Positions 53,366 through 63,974 of a DNA stretch of 64,000 nt are shown one piece after another. Within the stretch, counting starts at the first letter, position 1. The number at the start of each line of letters is the position of its first letter. The translations under genes and the position numbers were made by a program. This DNA is from Meridianimaribacter flavus (GTDB taxonomy: Bacteria > Bacteroidota > Bacteroidia > Flavobacteriales > Flavobacteriaceae), in assembly GCF_004366715.1 (NCBI RefSeq), contig NZ_SOQZ01000001.1, forward strand, positions 124,001-188,000. The letters run 5' to 3'. The notes beneath the pieces are model-generated. The model searched no databases, was not told the DNA's origin, and was given only the letters and a program-made list of their open reading frames with translations.

Positions 53366-54867
53366 TGTTTTCAATAAAATCTGCACTTGCTAAACCGTTT
53401 GCCAAAAGAGTAAAAAAGTCGATATTAAAATGGGCCAATAACCCTATTGAAACACAAGAAAAAGTCTTTCAAGAACTAATAAGTACTGCAGCAGCTACGC
53501 AATTTGGAAAAGACCATAATTTTATTGGAATTAATAATCACAACGATTTTGTAAAAGCGGTCCCAGTAAGAGATTATGAAGACCTAAAGCCTTATGTAGA
53601 ACGAGTTGTTGCTGGTGAAGAAGATATACTTTGGAAAGGAAAACCAATTTATTTTGCTAAAACCTCTGGGACAACCTCAGGCGCAAAGTATATTCCATTA
53701 ACAAAAGAAAGCATGCCAACTCATGTTGAAGCTGCTAGAAACGCTATTTTAATGTACATAGCCGAAACAGGAAACAGTAAGTTTGTTGATGGAAAAATGA
53801 TTTTTCTTCAAGGAAGTCCAATTTTGGAGAAGAAAAATGGTATAGAACTAGGACGACTTTCAGGAATTGTAGCACATTATGTACCTAATTATCTTCAAAA
53901 AAACAGAATGCCATCATGGGAAACCAATTGCATTGAAGATTGGGAAACTAAGGTAAATGCTATTGTTGACGAAACTTTGCCTGAAAACATGACGGTTATT
54001 TCTGGTATTCCGTCTTGGGTTCAAATGTATTTTGAAAAGATTAAAGAAAAAACCAATAAAAACGTTGGAGATGTCTTTAAAAACTTCAGCTTATTCATTT
54101 TTGGAGGTGTAAACTACGAACCTTATAAAGCTAAATTTGAAAGCCTTATAGGCAGGAAGGTTGATAGTATTGAACTATATCCAGCAAGCGAAGGTTTTTT
54201 TGCTTTTCAAGATAAACAAAACGAAAAAGGAATGCTATTGCAATTAAACTCAGGAATTTTTTATGAGTTTATTAAAGCTGATGAGTTTTTTGAAGAGAGT
54301 CCCAAACGAATTACGATTAAAGATGTTGAGGTTGGCGTAAATTATGTTATGATTATCTCCACCAATGCAGGTTTGTGGGCTTATAATATAGGAGATACAG
54401 TTGAGTTCACTTCAATAAAACCGTATCGTGTAATTGTATCTGGAAGAATAAAACATTTTATTTCTGCTTTTGGAGAACATGTCATTGGTAAAGAGGTTGA
54501 ACAAGCATTACAAGAAGCGGTTGAAGGGTCCAATATTCAGGTTACAGAATTTACAGTTGCGCCACAAATTAATCCAACATCAGGATTACCATATCACGAG
54601 TGGTTTATAGAGTTTGAAAACGAGCCTGAAAACCTTCTTGAATTAGAAGAAAAGATTGATAAATCATTACAAAAACAGAACAGTTATTATTTTGATTTAA
54701 TCGAAGGAAAAGTGCTTAGACCGTTAAAAATCACTCTAATAAAAAAAGATGGGTTTAAAAACTACATGAAAAGCATAGGAAAATTAGGCGGTCAAAACAA
54801 ATTGCCTAGACTTTCAAACGGAAGAGATATTGCGACTAGTTTAATAAAGCTTAATTTAACTAAATAA
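53365..54867 (+). CDS. GH3 auxin-responsive-promoter-like acyl-adenylate family protein
   Basis: A 500-residue protein of the GH3 branch of the ANL adenylating superfamily. The phosphate-loop motif is YFAKTSGTTSGAKYIPLTKE (about 93-112). ELYPASEGFFAFQ and VSGRIKHFISAFGEHVIGKE correspond to the adenylate-binding and hinge motifs. Plant GH3 enzymes conjugate amino acids to hormones; bacterial members have an unknown acyl substrate. It is translationally coupled to the M23 peptidase gene (TAATG). Confidence 0.88.
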   Translation: MFSIKSALAKPFAKRVKKSILKWANNPIETQEKVFQELISTAAATQFGKDHNFIGINNHNDFVKAVPVRDYEDLKPYVERVVAGEEDILWKGKPIYFAKTSGTTSGAKYIPLTKESMPTHVEAARNAILMYIAETGNSKFVDGKMIFLQGSPILEKKNGIELGRLSGIVAHYVPNYLQKNRMPSWETNCIEDWETKVNAIVDETLPENMTVISGIPSWVQMYFEKIKEKTNKNVGDVFKNFSLFIFGGVNYEPYKAKFESLIGRKVDSIELYPASEGFFAFQDKQNEKGMLLQLNSGIFYEFIKADEFFEESPKRITIKDVEVGVNYVMIISTNAGLWAYNIGDTVEFTSIKPYRVIVSGRIKHFISAFGEHVIGKEVEQALQEAVEGSNIQVTEFTVAPQINPTSGLPYHEWFIEFENEPENLLELEEKIDKSLQKQNSYYFDLIEGKVLRPLKITLIKKDGFKNYMKSIGKLGGQNKLPRLSNGRDIATSLIKLNLTK

Positions 54868-54873
54868 TAGTGT

Positions 54874-54881
54874 TATATTTG
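54874..54881 (+). promoter_or_regulatory. TAnnTTTG -7 element for the DUF6909 gene
   Basis: TATATTTG, exact, 17 nt before ATG 54899. Confidence 0.5.
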
Positions 54882-54898
54882 CTCGCCAAATAGTTAGT

Positions 54899-56593
54899 AT
54901 GAACAAAAGTAAACGCCATGACAGAACGAGAGCTCAAGAAAGCTCGAATGCTATAGAAAGGATGTACATTACCATGAGGCATCTCTTTAATAGAGGATTT
55001 TATAAGCCTATGGGAGTTTCTGGTGAAACACTTCGAGAATCGTTATTGCTACTTAGACCAGAAATTTACGGTTCTATTTCAGAAGAAAAAGCAGAGCTTG
55101 AAGGACTTCTGTATGTAATTGATAGATTACCTCAAGGTATTGAAGAATGTACGTTTATCAACTTAACAAGCGATGAGGGTTATGCAAATTCACATTTCAA
55201 ACCCATAATTCCTCCAAAACGAAGAAGAAATTGCTACAGGATTGATGATGAGCAGATGAATATTGAAATCACTAGAGGACGTTCAGAGATTTATGATATT
55301 CTTACACATCTTACATTTCTTTTTGTAGAGTCTCACAAAATAAGCAACCGTGTTTTAATAGATGAACAAGGAACAACAACAAGAGATTGGATAAAGCTTG
55401 AAAAAGCAGTTTTAAAAAGTAGTAAGTTAGATCAAAAAGAACGAGAAATAGCTGTAACTCATACGGCAAATATTTTAGGCAGAACGTTTAACGAACTAAT
55501 GTCTATTTACGATAGTTTTTCTATACCTACACAACCAGAACGATTTTTACATATAGTATATTGGTTGGGTAAGTTAGCAATAGAAGAGACTGTTAATAAT
55601 AACAAACGAACTGTAACTTTTAGTCCTGTTTTAAGAGAAAGATTAGGACATCATATTCATGGAGAAATTTGGGCTGATAACATAAAAAATGTATTAAAGA
55701 GCAACAATTTATTGGATCGCGAGATTCATGTTATTAGTGCTAATATGCACAGTGTTATGAACTCTCTATTTATGCCACAAGCGTTAAAAACGTTTGCAGC
55801 TAAGAAAGACATTTTTGATGTATACCAAGCTTTAAGTCAAAAAGAGAATAAGGCATTACGCAATAAAGTAGAAAAAGTTGCGTTGCAGAATGGAATGATT
55901 TACATTCCAGATAACTCAGGAGCTAATATTGATGTGCAAATTTTTGACACCTCTAAGATTGATTACTCAAAGCTAGACATAGATGTAGATAAAGAAAAAG
56001 TATCTAAGACTAGCGAATTGCCTGTTATAATTGTAATGGATTATGCATTTGGAGAACAAGCTTACGAAACTATGGATGAGCTTTTAAAACCTTTAAAAGT
56101 AGGAGCAACAAACACACACCTTAATGTAGCTTCAATATCTTTAATGGGTAAAGCAGGAATTTTAGAAGGAAAAAAAGGAGATATTATGATACCTTCTGCG
56201 CATATTTTTGAAGGTACAGCAGATAACTACCCTTTTAAAAATGAATTAAGTAAGGCCGAATTAGAAGGTAATGATATAGATGTTTATGAAGGATCTATGA
56301 TTACGGTCTTAGGAACATCTTTACAAAACAAAGAGATACTAAAGTTTTTCTTTAATTCAACATGGAATGTAATTGGCTTAGAAATGGAAGGAGCTCACTA
56401 CCAAAAGGCTATCCAAGCAGCTTCAAAAGTTAGAGGGAATATAGGACCTGATGTTAAAGTAAGGTACGCTTATTATGCTAGTGATAATCCTTTAGAGACA
56501 GGGAGTACATTAGCTTCAGGAGGGTTAGGAACCTCAGGAGTTAAACCAACATACTTAATAACAAGACAAATTATTAAACAAATATTTAATTAA
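54899..56593 (+). CDS. DUF6909-like protein with nucleoside-phosphorylase-like C-terminal region
   Basis: A 564-residue soluble protein. The N-terminal half is helical and charged (ERMYITMRHLFNRGFYKPMG). The C-terminal half (about 370-564) resembles purine-nucleoside/AMP-nucleosidase folds: VIIVMDYAFGEQAYETMDEL, GKAGILEGKKGDIMIPSAH and NVIGLEMEGAHYQKAIQAA, where the EMEG motif in that family contacts the ribose. I place it in DUF6909 from memory of the N-terminus. The enzymatic role is inference. It has its own promoter and precedes the polysaccharide operon by 12 bp. Confidence 0.72.
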   Translation: MNKSKRHDRTRAQESSNAIERMYITMRHLFNRGFYKPMGVSGETLRESLLLLRPEIYGSISEEKAELEGLLYVIDRLPQGIEECTFINLTSDEGYANSHFKPIIPPKRRRNCYRIDDEQMNIEITRGRSEIYDILTHLTFLFVESHKISNRVLIDEQGTTTRDWIKLEKAVLKSSKLDQKEREIAVTHTANILGRTFNELMSIYDSFSIPTQPERFLHIVYWLGKLAIEETVNNNKRTVTFSPVLRERLGHHIHGEIWADNIKNVLKSNNLLDREIHVISANMHSVMNSLFMPQALKTFAAKKDIFDVYQALSQKENKALRNKVEKVALQNGMIYIPDNSGANIDVQIFDTSKIDYSKLDIDVDKEKVSKTSELPVIIVMDYAFGEQAYETMDELLKPLKVGATNTHLNVASISLMGKAGILEGKKGDIMIPSAHIFEGTADNYPFKNELSKAELEGNDIDVYEGSMITVLGTSLQNKEILKFFFNSTWNVIGLEMEGAHYQKAIQAASKVRGNIGPDVKVRYAYYASDNPLETGSTLASGGLGTSGVKPTYLITRQIIKQIFN

Positions 56594-56605
56594 TCATATC
56601 ATCAA

Positions 56606-57661
56606 ATGAGTAAAAATTTACCAGAGCATACACCTTCTGAAGAAATAGATTTAATTCAAATCTTTAATATGATTGGGAGAGTTTTTAATAAGTTTATAGA
56701 ATTTATAAAATCGATCTTTAGAGAAGTTTTTTCAATTATTATTTATGCTTTTAAGGCCATAATTGATAATTTTAAAATTATTGCTATTGTAGTTATCATA
56801 GCTGGGTGTCTAGGCTTTGCTCTTGAAAAAACAAGACCAGACATTTATAGCTCACAAATGTTAGTTAAACCATATTTCGACTCGAAATTTCAATTAGTTA
56901 CTAACATAAACTATTATAATGCGCTAATTGGTGAAAGAGACTATGAACAACTAACTCAAATATTTGATATTAATGAAGAGGAAGCTGAAAAGTTAATTAG
57001 GTTTGAAATTCACCCTGGTCCAGAAAATGAAAATGATCAAATAAAACAGTATGATAATTTTTTAAAAGGGTTAGATAGTATAAGAGCTCAAGAAGTTGAA
57101 TTTGATCAGTTTTTAGAAAATAGAAGTATTTATTCAGGAGACATTTTTGAGATAAATGTTCAGTCTTTTAAGAAAGATGTTTTTAGGTCTTTAGAAGATG
57201 GCTTGAACTCAACATTTACTAACACCTACTCTATCAAGAAAATGCAGAAAAGAGATTCTTTAATAGCTATTAAAAAGGAAAGAATCTTATCGTCCATTAA
57301 AGTTGTTGATTCGTTAAAACAGGTTTATGTTAATGTGATGGAAGAAGAATCTAAATCGCAAGACGGATCTTACACCACAAGAGATGGTTTGTCTTTTATA
57401 CAAGAAAAAACAAAAACAAAAGAATATGAACTTTTAGAGCAAGAGATAAACCTAAGAAAAGAATTAAGTGAACTAGAGTCTCAAAAAGTTGAAGAAGATG
57501 TGTTTTTTGACACCTTATCCAGTTTTCAGGATGTTGGAGCTAAATACACAACAATATGGGAACGTTATTCTATAATTTTTCCTTTTCTAGCTTTTTTAGC
57601 TTTAAGTGTTTTTTATTTAGCTGTTAAAGTTGTAAAATATGTAAAATCATATGAGGGATAA
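56606..57661 (+). CDS. Wzz-like chain-length / polysaccharide transport protein
   Basis: A 351-residue protein with two membrane helices near the ends (about 57-77 IIAIVVIIAGCLGFAL; about 325-345 FPFLAFLALSVFYLAVKVV) and a periplasmic helical domain between them. This is the topology of Wzz/chain-length-determinant proteins. The N-terminal ~50 residues are an unusual amphipathic extension. Sequence identity to known Wzz is not obvious; the call rests on topology and on its position ahead of rfbB, which overlaps its end by 11 bp. Confidence 0.6.
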   Translation: MSKNLPEHTPSEEIDLIQIFNMIGRVFNKFIEFIKSIFREVFSIIIYAFKAIIDNFKIIAIVVIIAGCLGFALEKTRPDIYSSQMLVKPYFDSKFQLVTNINYYNALIGERDYEQLTQIFDINEEEAEKLIRFEIHPGPENENDQIKQYDNFLKGLDSIRAQEVEFDQFLENRSIYSGDIFEINVQSFKKDVFRSLEDGLNSTFTNTYSIKKMQKRDSLIAIKKERILSSIKVVDSLKQVYVNVMEEESKSQDGSYTTRDGLSFIQEKTKTKEYELLEQEINLRKELSELESQKVEEDVFFDTLSSFQDVGAKYTTIWERYSIIFPFLAFLALSVFYLAVKVVKYVKSYEG

Positions 57662-58670
57662 AAATATTCTAATTACTGGAGGAGCCGGCTTTATTGGTTC
57701 AAACTTTGTTGAGTACTTTTTAAACACTTATACACAAACCAAGATAATAATTTTAGACAAGCTCACTTACGCAGGTGAGCTTTCTAATTTAAGTGAGCAC
57801 CAAACCAATCCAAATTATTATTTTGAAAAAGGAGACATTTGTGACAAAAGTAAACTTGAAGAAGTCTTCAATAAGCACAAAATCACAGATATTATCCATT
57901 TTGCAGCTGAATCTCATGTAGATAACTCTATTAATAAACCCGATGAGTTTATAAACACCAATGTTGTAGGAACATTTAATCTTTTAGAGATTGCAAAAAG
58001 AAATTGGTTAGAGCAACCACATAAAATAAAAGCAGGTTTTGAAAGTTGCAGGTTCCTTCATATTTCAACCGATGAAGTTTATGGTACTTTAGGCAAAACA
58101 GGTCTTTTTACCGAAACCACTGCTTATGCACCTAACAGTCCATATAGTGCTTCAAAAGCATCTTCAGACTTTTTAGTTAGAAGCTATTTTCATACCTACG
58201 GTCTTAATGTAGTAACGACTAACTGTTCTAACAATTATGGGCCTAAACAGCACGACGAAAAGTTAATTCCAACCATTATTAGAAAGGCAATTAATAACGA
58301 AAATATTCCTATTTATGGAGACGGTCAAAACATAAGAGATTGGTTATATGTAGTGGATCACTGTAAGGGTATTGACTTGGCATTTCAAAATGGAAAAGCA
58401 GGAGAAACTTATAATATTGGAGGCAAAAATGAACGTAATAACTTATATATAGCTAATATTATTTGTGAAATTTTAGACGAACTTGTTCCTAAAGATAAGC
58501 CGTATAAAGATCAAATCACATTTGTATCAGATAGACCTGGTCATGATTTTAGATATGCAATAGATGCATCAAAAATAGAAAATGAATTAGGTTGGAAAGC
58601 TGACGAAAACTTTGAATCTGGAATAAAAAAAACCATAAATTGGTATTTGAAAAAATATAAAGCAATATGA
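57651..58670 (+). CDS. rfbB: dTDP-glucose 4,6-dehydratase
   Basis: A 339-residue short-chain dehydrogenase that makes dTDP-4-keto-6-deoxyglucose. It has the NAD-binding [16 protein letters not shown], the catalytic THR/ASP/GLU stretch [12 protein letters not shown], and the active-site [12 protein letters not shown] (Tyr and Lys). The start overlaps the Wzz-like gene by 11 bp and its stop overlaps rfbA (ATGA), so the cluster is one operon for dTDP-L-rhamnose. Confidence 0.95.
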   Translation: MRDKNILITGGAGFIGSNFVEYFLNTYTQTKIIILDKLTYAGELSNLSEHQTNPNYYFEKGDICDKSKLEEVFNKHKITDIIHFAAESHVDNSINKPDEFINTNVVGTFNLLEIAKRNWLEQPHKIKAGFESCRFLHISTDEVYGTLGKTGLFTETTAYAPNSPYSASKASSDFLVRSYFHTYGLNVVTTNCSNNYGPKQHDEKLIPTIIRKAINNENIPIYGDGQNIRDWLYVVDHCKGIDLAFQNGKAGETYNIGGKNERNNLYIANIICEILDELVPKDKPYKDQITFVSDRPGHDFRYAIDASKIENELGWKADENFESGIKKTINWYLKKYKAI

Positions 58671-59524
58671 AGGGAATAATTTTAGCTGGAGGATCAGGGA
58701 CAAGGTTACACCCACTTACTAAAGTTGTTAGTAAGCAACTTATGCCAATCTACGATAAGCCAATGATTTATTATCCTCTTACTACTTTAATGTCTGCTGG
58801 AATACAAGAAATATTAATAATTTCAACTTCTAAAGATACTCCAAGGTTTAAAGAATTATTAGGTAACGGAGAAGATTTTGGGTGCAATTTTCATTATGCT
58901 GTACAGGAACAACCTAACGGATTAGCAGAAGCATTTATAATAGGAGAAAAATTTATAGGCAACGATTCTGTGGCTTTAATATTAGGAGACAATATATTTT
59001 ATGGCTCAGGACTAGAACAAAGTTTACAAGCTAATGTTAACCCTAATGGAGGTGTTATATTTGCCTATCATGTCCAGGATCCAAAACGATATGGAGTTGT
59101 GGAATTTGACGATAATAACAAAGCAATTTCTATTGAAGAAAAACCCAACCAACCAAAATCTAATTATGCGGTTCCTGGAATATATTTTTATGACAATTCA
59201 GTTGTTGAAATTGCTAAAAATATCAAACCAAGTGATAGAGGAGAATTAGAAATAACAGATGTTAACAAATCTTATTTAGAACAAGGCAAACTTAGTGTAC
59301 AAATTTTAGATAAAGGAACAGCTTGGTTAGATACAGGTACATTTAATTCACTAATGCAAGCCTCTCAATTTGTTCAAGTTATAGAAGAAAGACAAGGATT
59401 AAAAATTGGATGTATTGAAGAGGTAGCTTATAAAATGGGATATATAAATAAATCTCAACTCCTTGAACTCGCTAGACCACTGCTTAAAAGTGGTTATGGA
59501 GATTACCTTTTAAATTTGAAGTAA
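58667..59524 (+). CDS. rfbA: Glucose-1-phosphate thymidylyltransferase
   Basis: A 285-residue nucleotidyltransferase that makes dTDP-glucose from dTTP and glucose-1-phosphate. N-terminal [20 protein letters not shown] contains the GGxGTRL signature, followed by [16 protein letters not shown] and the metal-binding [12 protein letters not shown]. It is the first enzyme of rhamnose synthesis, although encoded second in the operon. It overlaps rfbB by 4 bp. Confidence 0.96.
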   Translation: MKGIILAGGSGTRLHPLTKVVSKQLMPIYDKPMIYYPLTTLMSAGIQEILIISTSKDTPRFKELLGNGEDFGCNFHYAVQEQPNGLAEAFIIGEKFIGNDSVALILGDNIFYGSGLEQSLQANVNPNGGVIFAYHVQDPKRYGVVEFDDNNKAISIEEKPNQPKSNYAVPGIYFYDNSVVEIAKNIKPSDRGELEITDVNKSYLEQGKLSVQILDKGTAWLDTGTFNSLMQASQFVQVIEERQGLKIGCIEEVAYKMGYINKSQLLELARPLLKSGYGDYLLNLK

Positions 59525-59525
59525 A

Positions 59526-60071
59526 ATGAAAGCAGAGGAAACGCATTTAAAAGGAGCGTATGTTTTTAGTCCAACCGTTTTTGAAGACCAAAGAGGCTAT
59601 TTTTATGAGAGCTTTAATACTAGCACCTTTAAAAAGCTAACTGGGTTAGATGTAAATTTTGTACAAGACAATCAATCTAAATCTTCTAGAGGTGTTTTAA
59701 GAGGCTTGCATTTTCAAGTAGGAGACTATGAACAAGCAAAACTAGTAAGGGTTATTAAAGGTAAAGTTTTAGATGTTTGTGTTGATCTTAGACCTAATTC
59801 GCCAACCTTTAAGCAATACTTCTCTGTAGAATTAACCGAAGAAAATAAAAAACAGCTGTTTGTTCCAAGAGGATTTGCACATGGGTTTTTGGTTTTAGAA
59901 GACGATACAATATTTAGCTACAAGTGCGATAATTATTACCATAAAGATTCTGAAAGAGGGCTTATTTTTAATGACCCTTCAATTGGTATCAATTGGGATT
60001 TCCCCGAAGATGAATTAATTATATCTGAAAAGGATAAAATATTACCAACTTCTAACACTTTTTTTAAATGA
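59526..60071 (+). CDS. rfbC: dTDP-4-dehydrorhamnose 3,5-epimerase
   Basis: A 181-residue cupin-fold epimerase acting at C3 and C5 of the keto-sugar. Signatures are FEDQRGYFYESFN, NQSKSSRGVLRGLHFQ (catalytic His) and FVPRGFAHGFLVLED. Length is normal. It starts 1 nt after the rfbA stop and overlaps rfbD by 4 bp. Confidence 0.96.
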   Translation: MKAEETHLKGAYVFSPTVFEDQRGYFYESFNTSTFKKLTGLDVNFVQDNQSKSSRGVLRGLHFQVGDYEQAKLVRVIKGKVLDVCVDLRPNSPTFKQYFSVELTEENKKQLFVPRGFAHGFLVLEDDTIFSYKCDNYYHKDSERGLIFNDPSIGINWDFPEDELIISEKDKILPTSNTFFK

Positions 60072-60928
60072 AAAAAAGCGTTTTGGTTACTGGTGCTAAT
60101 GGCCAACTAGGGAAATGTATCGAAGAACTTTCTTTAAATTTTGAGGAATTAAACTTTATTTTTAAGTCTTCAAAAGAATTAGACATTACTAGTTTCAATA
60201 GCGCTAAAGCAATTTTTGAAAAACATCAGTTTAATTATTGTATTAATTGTGCAGCCTATACAGCTGTTGATTTAGCCGAAGACGAAAAAGAAAAAGCGTT
60301 TGCTGTAAACGCTGAAGGCGTAAAACACTTAGCTATACTGTCAAAAGACTATAACACATCACTAATACATATTTCTACAGACTTTGTTTTTGATGGTTTA
60401 AAAAACACACCATATACAGAGACAGACTCACCAAATCCAATAAATGTTTATGGTGCTTCAAAATTACAAGGAGAACAATATATAAAGGAGCTTTTAGATA
60501 CGTATTTTATATTTAGAACCTCATGGTTGTATTCTGAATATGGAAATAACTTTGTGAAAACCATGTTACGTCTTTCAAAAGAAAGACAGGAATTGAATGT
60601 GGTCAATGATCAAATAGGTTCCCCAACATATGCTAAAGACCTAGCTGAGGTAATTCTAAAAGTGATAAAAGAAGATAACACTAACTATGGTATGTACCAT
60701 TTTAGTAACAAAGGAGAAACAAGTTGGTTTGGGTTTGCTCAAGAAATATTTAAGCAAAAGAATATTCAAGTAAACTTACTGCCAACAACTTCTGAAAACT
60801 ATAAAACAAAAGCAAAAAGACCAATGTTTAGTGTGTTGGATAATTCTAAAAGCCTAAAGAAATTAGGAGTTATTCAAAAATCATGGAAAAAAAGTTTAAC
60901 TAATTGTCTTAAGTTATCTAATAGTTAA
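60068..60928 (+). CDS. rfbD: dTDP-4-dehydrorhamnose reductase
   Basis: A 286-residue reductase that completes dTDP-L-rhamnose. It has VLVTGANGQLGKCIEEL (NADPH-binding), CAAYTAVDLAEDEKEKAFAV, ISTDFVFDG and the catalytic YGASKLQGEQYI. It closes the rhamnose part of the operon. A separate promoter lies in the 78-bp gap before gmd. Confidence 0.96.
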   Translation: MKKSVLVTGANGQLGKCIEELSLNFEELNFIFKSSKELDITSFNSAKAIFEKHQFNYCINCAAYTAVDLAEDEKEKAFAVNAEGVKHLAILSKDYNTSLIHISTDFVFDGLKNTPYTETDSPNPINVYGASKLQGEQYIKELLDTYFIFRTSWLYSEYGNNFVKTMLRLSKERQELNVVNDQIGSPTYAKDLAEVILKVIKEDNTNYGMYHFSNKGETSWFGFAQEIFKQKNIQVNLLPTTSENYKTKAKRPMFSVLDNSKSLKKLGVIQKSWKKSLTNCLKLSNS

Positions 60929-60953
60929 CCCTAAACACAATAACCTCAAAATG

Positions 60954-60983
60954 TTGCATACCACAATAATTATGGTAATTTTG
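60954..60983 (+). promoter_or_regulatory. Full Bacteroidota promoter for gmd (TTG-N19-TAATTTTG)
   Basis: TTG at 60954-60956, 19-nt spacer and TAATTTTG at 60976-60983. ATG of gmd at 61007 is 23 nt downstream. It allows the fucose genes to be expressed independently of the rhamnose genes. Confidence 0.65.
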
Positions 60984-61006
60984 CATGCTTAATAGAAATA
61001 AAAAAT

Positions 61007-62131
61007 ATGAAAAATGATAAAAAAGTAGCCCTTATTACAGGGGTAACAGGACAAGACGGAGCCTATTTAAGTGAGTTTTTATTAAAAAAAGATTACATAG
61101 TACATGGTATTAAAAGAAGATCTTCTTTGTTTAATACAGATAGAATTGATCACTTATACCAAGATCCTCATGTTGAAAACCAAAACTTTTTTCTTCATTA
61201 TGGTGATTTAACTGATAGTACAAACCTTATCAGAATTATTCAGGAAGTACAACCAGATGAGATATATAACCTTGCGGCTATGAGTCATGTGCATGTGTCT
61301 TTTGAAACACCAGAATATACAGCCAATGCAGACGGAATAGGAACATTAAGAATACTTGAAGCTGTTAGAATGTTAGGGCTTGAAAATAAAACAAGAATTT
61401 ACCAAGCATCCACATCTGAATTATACGGAAAAGTACAAGAAGTTCCTCAAACAGAAACTACACCTTTCTACCCAAGAAGTCCATATGCAGTAGCAAAAAT
61501 GTATGCCTATTGGATTACGGTAAACTATCGTGAAGCTTATGGAATGTATGCATGTAATGGTATTTTATTTAACCACGAATCTCCAATTCGAGGAGAAACG
61601 TTTGTTACTAGAAAAATCACAAGAGCAACATCAAGAATAGCTTTAGGTTTACAAGATAAAATGTATTTAGGAAACCTAGACGCAAAAAGAGATTGGGGAC
61701 ATGCCAAAGATTACGTTAGAATGATGTGGATGATTCTTCAGGCTGATCAAGCAGAAGACTGGGTAATTGCTACAGGTAAGACGACATCTGTAAGAGACTT
61801 TGTTAGAATGTGTTTTAAACATATTGGTGTAGAATTAGAGTTTAAAGGCGAAGGTTCTAATGAAAAAGGATTTGTAAAGTCTTGTAGTAACCCTGATTTC
61901 AACCTTGAAATTGGCAAAGAGATAGTTTCAGTAGACGAAAAATATTACAGACCAACAGAAGTTGATTTATTGATAGGAGACGCAACAAAAGCTAAAGAAA
62001 AATTAGGATGGGTTCCTAAATATGACCTTCAAAATTTAGTTGATGATATGATGTCTAGCGATTTAAAACTAATGCAAAAACAACAATTTTTGCAAGATGG
62101 CGGTTACAGAATCAATAACTACTTTGAATAA
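61007..62131 (+). CDS. gmd: GDP-mannose 4,6-dehydratase
   Basis: A 374-residue dehydratase that converts GDP-mannose to GDP-4-keto-6-deoxymannose. NADP-binding start [19 protein letters not shown], the [17 protein letters not shown] stretch, [16 protein letters not shown] and the active-site [17 protein letters not shown] are typical. It works with Fcl, encoded 9 bp downstream. Confidence 0.97.
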   Translation: MKNDKKVALITGVTGQDGAYLSEFLLKKDYIVHGIKRRSSLFNTDRIDHLYQDPHVENQNFFLHYGDLTDSTNLIRIIQEVQPDEIYNLAAMSHVHVSFETPEYTANADGIGTLRILEAVRMLGLENKTRIYQASTSELYGKVQEVPQTETTPFYPRSPYAVAKMYAYWITVNYREAYGMYACNGILFNHESPIRGETFVTRKITRATSRIALGLQDKMYLGNLDAKRDWGHAKDYVRMMWMILQADQAEDWVIATGKTTSVRDFVRMCFKHIGVELEFKGEGSNEKGFVKSCSNPDFNLEIGKEIVSVDEKYYRPTEVDLLIGDATKAKEKLGWVPKYDLQNLVDDMMSSDLKLMQKQQFLQDGGYRINNYFE

Positions 62132-62140
62132 AAAGCAGTT

Positions 62141-63187
62141 ATGAAAAAAGATTCTAAAATATATGTAGCTGGACATCGAGGTTTGGTGGGTAGTGCTATT
62201 GTAGAAAACTTAAAAAGTAAAGGCTATACAAACCTAGTTACCAGAACACATTCTGAACTAGACTTAACCAATCAAGTTGCTGTTGAAGACTTTTTTAAAA
62301 GCGAAAAACCAGAATATGTTTTTTTAGCTGCAGCTAAAGTAGGAGGTATTATTGCAAATAATGTATACAGAGCCGATTTTATTTACGCAAACATGATGAT
62401 TCAAAACAATGTAATTCATCAAAGTTACCTTAATGGCGTATCAAAATTGTTGTTTTTAGGGAGTACATGTATTTATCCTAAAAATGCTCCTCAACCAATG
62501 AAGGAAGAGTATTTATTGACAGACACTTTAGAATATACCAATGAGCCTTATGCCATTGCAAAAATAGCTGGAATAAAAACCTGTGAAAGTTACAATCTTC
62601 AATACGGTACAAATTTTATTTCGGTTATGCCAACAAATCTTTATGGACCTAACGATAATTTCGATTTAGAAAAATCACATGTTTTACCAGCGTTAATTAG
62701 AAAGATATATTTAGCAAAAATGCTAAATGAAAACAATTTAGATGCTGTTATTAGTGACACTGGTTTTGAAACGATTGAAGAGGCAAAAGTGTATCTTTCT
62801 AAATTTGGAGTATCAGAAAACAGTGTAGAAATCTGGGGAACAGGAGCTCCAAAACGAGAGTTTTTATGGTCTAAAGATATGGCTGATGCTTGTGTATTTA
62901 TTATGGAAAACAGAGAGTTTTCTGATACATATTCCGAAAATGATAGCGAAATTAGAAACACCCATATCAATATAGGTACAGGGAAAGAAATTTCTATTAA
63001 AGAGCTAGCCGAAACCATAAAAAGCATTATTGATTTTAAAGGAGACTTAGTGTTTAATACAGATAAGCCTGATGGAACCATGAGAAAATTAACAGATGTT
63101 TCTAAATTGAACGGTTTAGGTTGGAAACATTCGGTTGAATTAGAAGACGGAATTAAAAAAGTGTACGATTGGTATGTTAATAAATGA
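62141..63187 (+). CDS. fcl: GDP-L-fucose synthase
   Basis: A 348-residue epimerase/reductase that makes GDP-L-fucose. Motifs are [48 protein letters not shown] and the catalytic [15 protein letters not shown]. It is longer than the ~320-residue E. coli enzyme because of an insertion near 205-230. It overlaps the start of cysQ by 14 bp. Confidence 0.95.
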   Translation: MKKDSKIYVAGHRGLVGSAIVENLKSKGYTNLVTRTHSELDLTNQVAVEDFFKSEKPEYVFLAAAKVGGIIANNVYRADFIYANMMIQNNVIHQSYLNGVSKLLFLGSTCIYPKNAPQPMKEEYLLTDTLEYTNEPYAIAKIAGIKTCESYNLQYGTNFISVMPTNLYGPNDNFDLEKSHVLPALIRKIYLAKMLNENNLDAVISDTGFETIEEAKVYLSKFGVSENSVEIWGTGAPKREFLWSKDMADACVFIMENREFSDTYSENDSEIRNTHINIGTGKEISIKELAETIKSIIDFKGDLVFNTDKPDGTMRKLTDVSKLNGLGWKHSVELEDGIKKVYDWYVNK

Positions 63188-63974
63188 AAACCTACAAACA
63201 GCTATCAAAGCATCATTAGAAGCAGGAAAAGTAATCATGCAAATATATGATACAGCTTTTGATGTAGAAATGAAAGACGACAAATCACCTTTAACAGAGG
63301 CAGACAAAAAAGCTAATGATGTCATTAATTCGTACCTGATTCCTACGGAAATTCCAATAATTTCAGAAGAGAATAAACAAACGGATTACGCTGTTAGAAA
63401 AACTTGGGAAACCTGTTGGGTTGTAGATCCAGTAGATGGCACTAAAGAGTTTATAAAACGTAACGGTGAATTTACAGTAAATATAGCGTTAGTAACCAAC
63501 GGAAAACCTGTTTTAGGAGTTATTTACGTGCCTGCAGTAAAAACCATCTATTTTGCTAATGTAGAAAACAACGAAGCGTTTAAGGTAGATTTAGAGTCTC
63601 ATGATGTTGCTGTTGAAAAGATATTAGAATTAGCCCAACCATTACAACCAAAGAAAAACAATTCGGATAAAGTTGAGGTTGTTGGTAGTCGTTCGCACAT
63701 GAACCAAGACACGTTGGATTTTGTAGAAAGCTTGAAAGCAGAAGGTAAAGAGGTTGAGATTGTATCAAAAGGAAGCTCTTTAAAATTTTGTTTGGTAGCC
63801 GAAGGAAATGCCGATGTATATCCACGATATGCACCTACCATGGAATGGGATACTGCTGCAGGTCAAGCCATTTGTAACGCAGTTGGGTTAGAGGTTATTT
63901 CTAAAGAAACAAATAAACCATTAGCTTACAATAAAGAAAACCTATTAAACAGCTACTTTTTAGTCAGTAAGTAA
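63174..63974 (+). CDS. cysQ: 3'(2'),5'-bisphosphate nucleotidase CysQ
   Basis: A 266-residue Mg2+-dependent phosphatase of the inositol-monophosphatase superfamily. Motifs are [14 protein letters not shown], the metal site [17 protein letters not shown] and the C-terminal [15 protein letters not shown]. CysQ removes adenosine 3',5'-bisphosphate, a product of sulfate activation and of sulfotransferases. Placed in a sugar-nucleotide operon, it may hint at sulfated surface polysaccharide; that is inference. A further gene starts directly after its stop. Confidence 0.93.
   Translation: MLINENLQTAIKASLEAGKVIMQIYDTAFDVEMKDDKSPLTEADKKANDVINSYLIPTEIPIISEENKQTDYAVRKTWETCWVVDPVDGTKEFIKRNGEFTVNIALVTNGKPVLGVIYVPAVKTIYFANVENNEAFKVDLESHDVAVEKILELAQPLQPKKNNSDKVEVVGSRSHMNQDTLDFVESLKAEGKEVEIVSKGSSLKFCLVAEGNADVYPRYAPTMEWDTAAGQAICNAVGLEVISKETNKPLAYNKENLLNSYFLVSK

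Noticed and set aside
63580-63841. Two overlapping minus-strand frames within cysQ
   Set aside because: They are shadows of cysQ, which has intact catalytic motifs.
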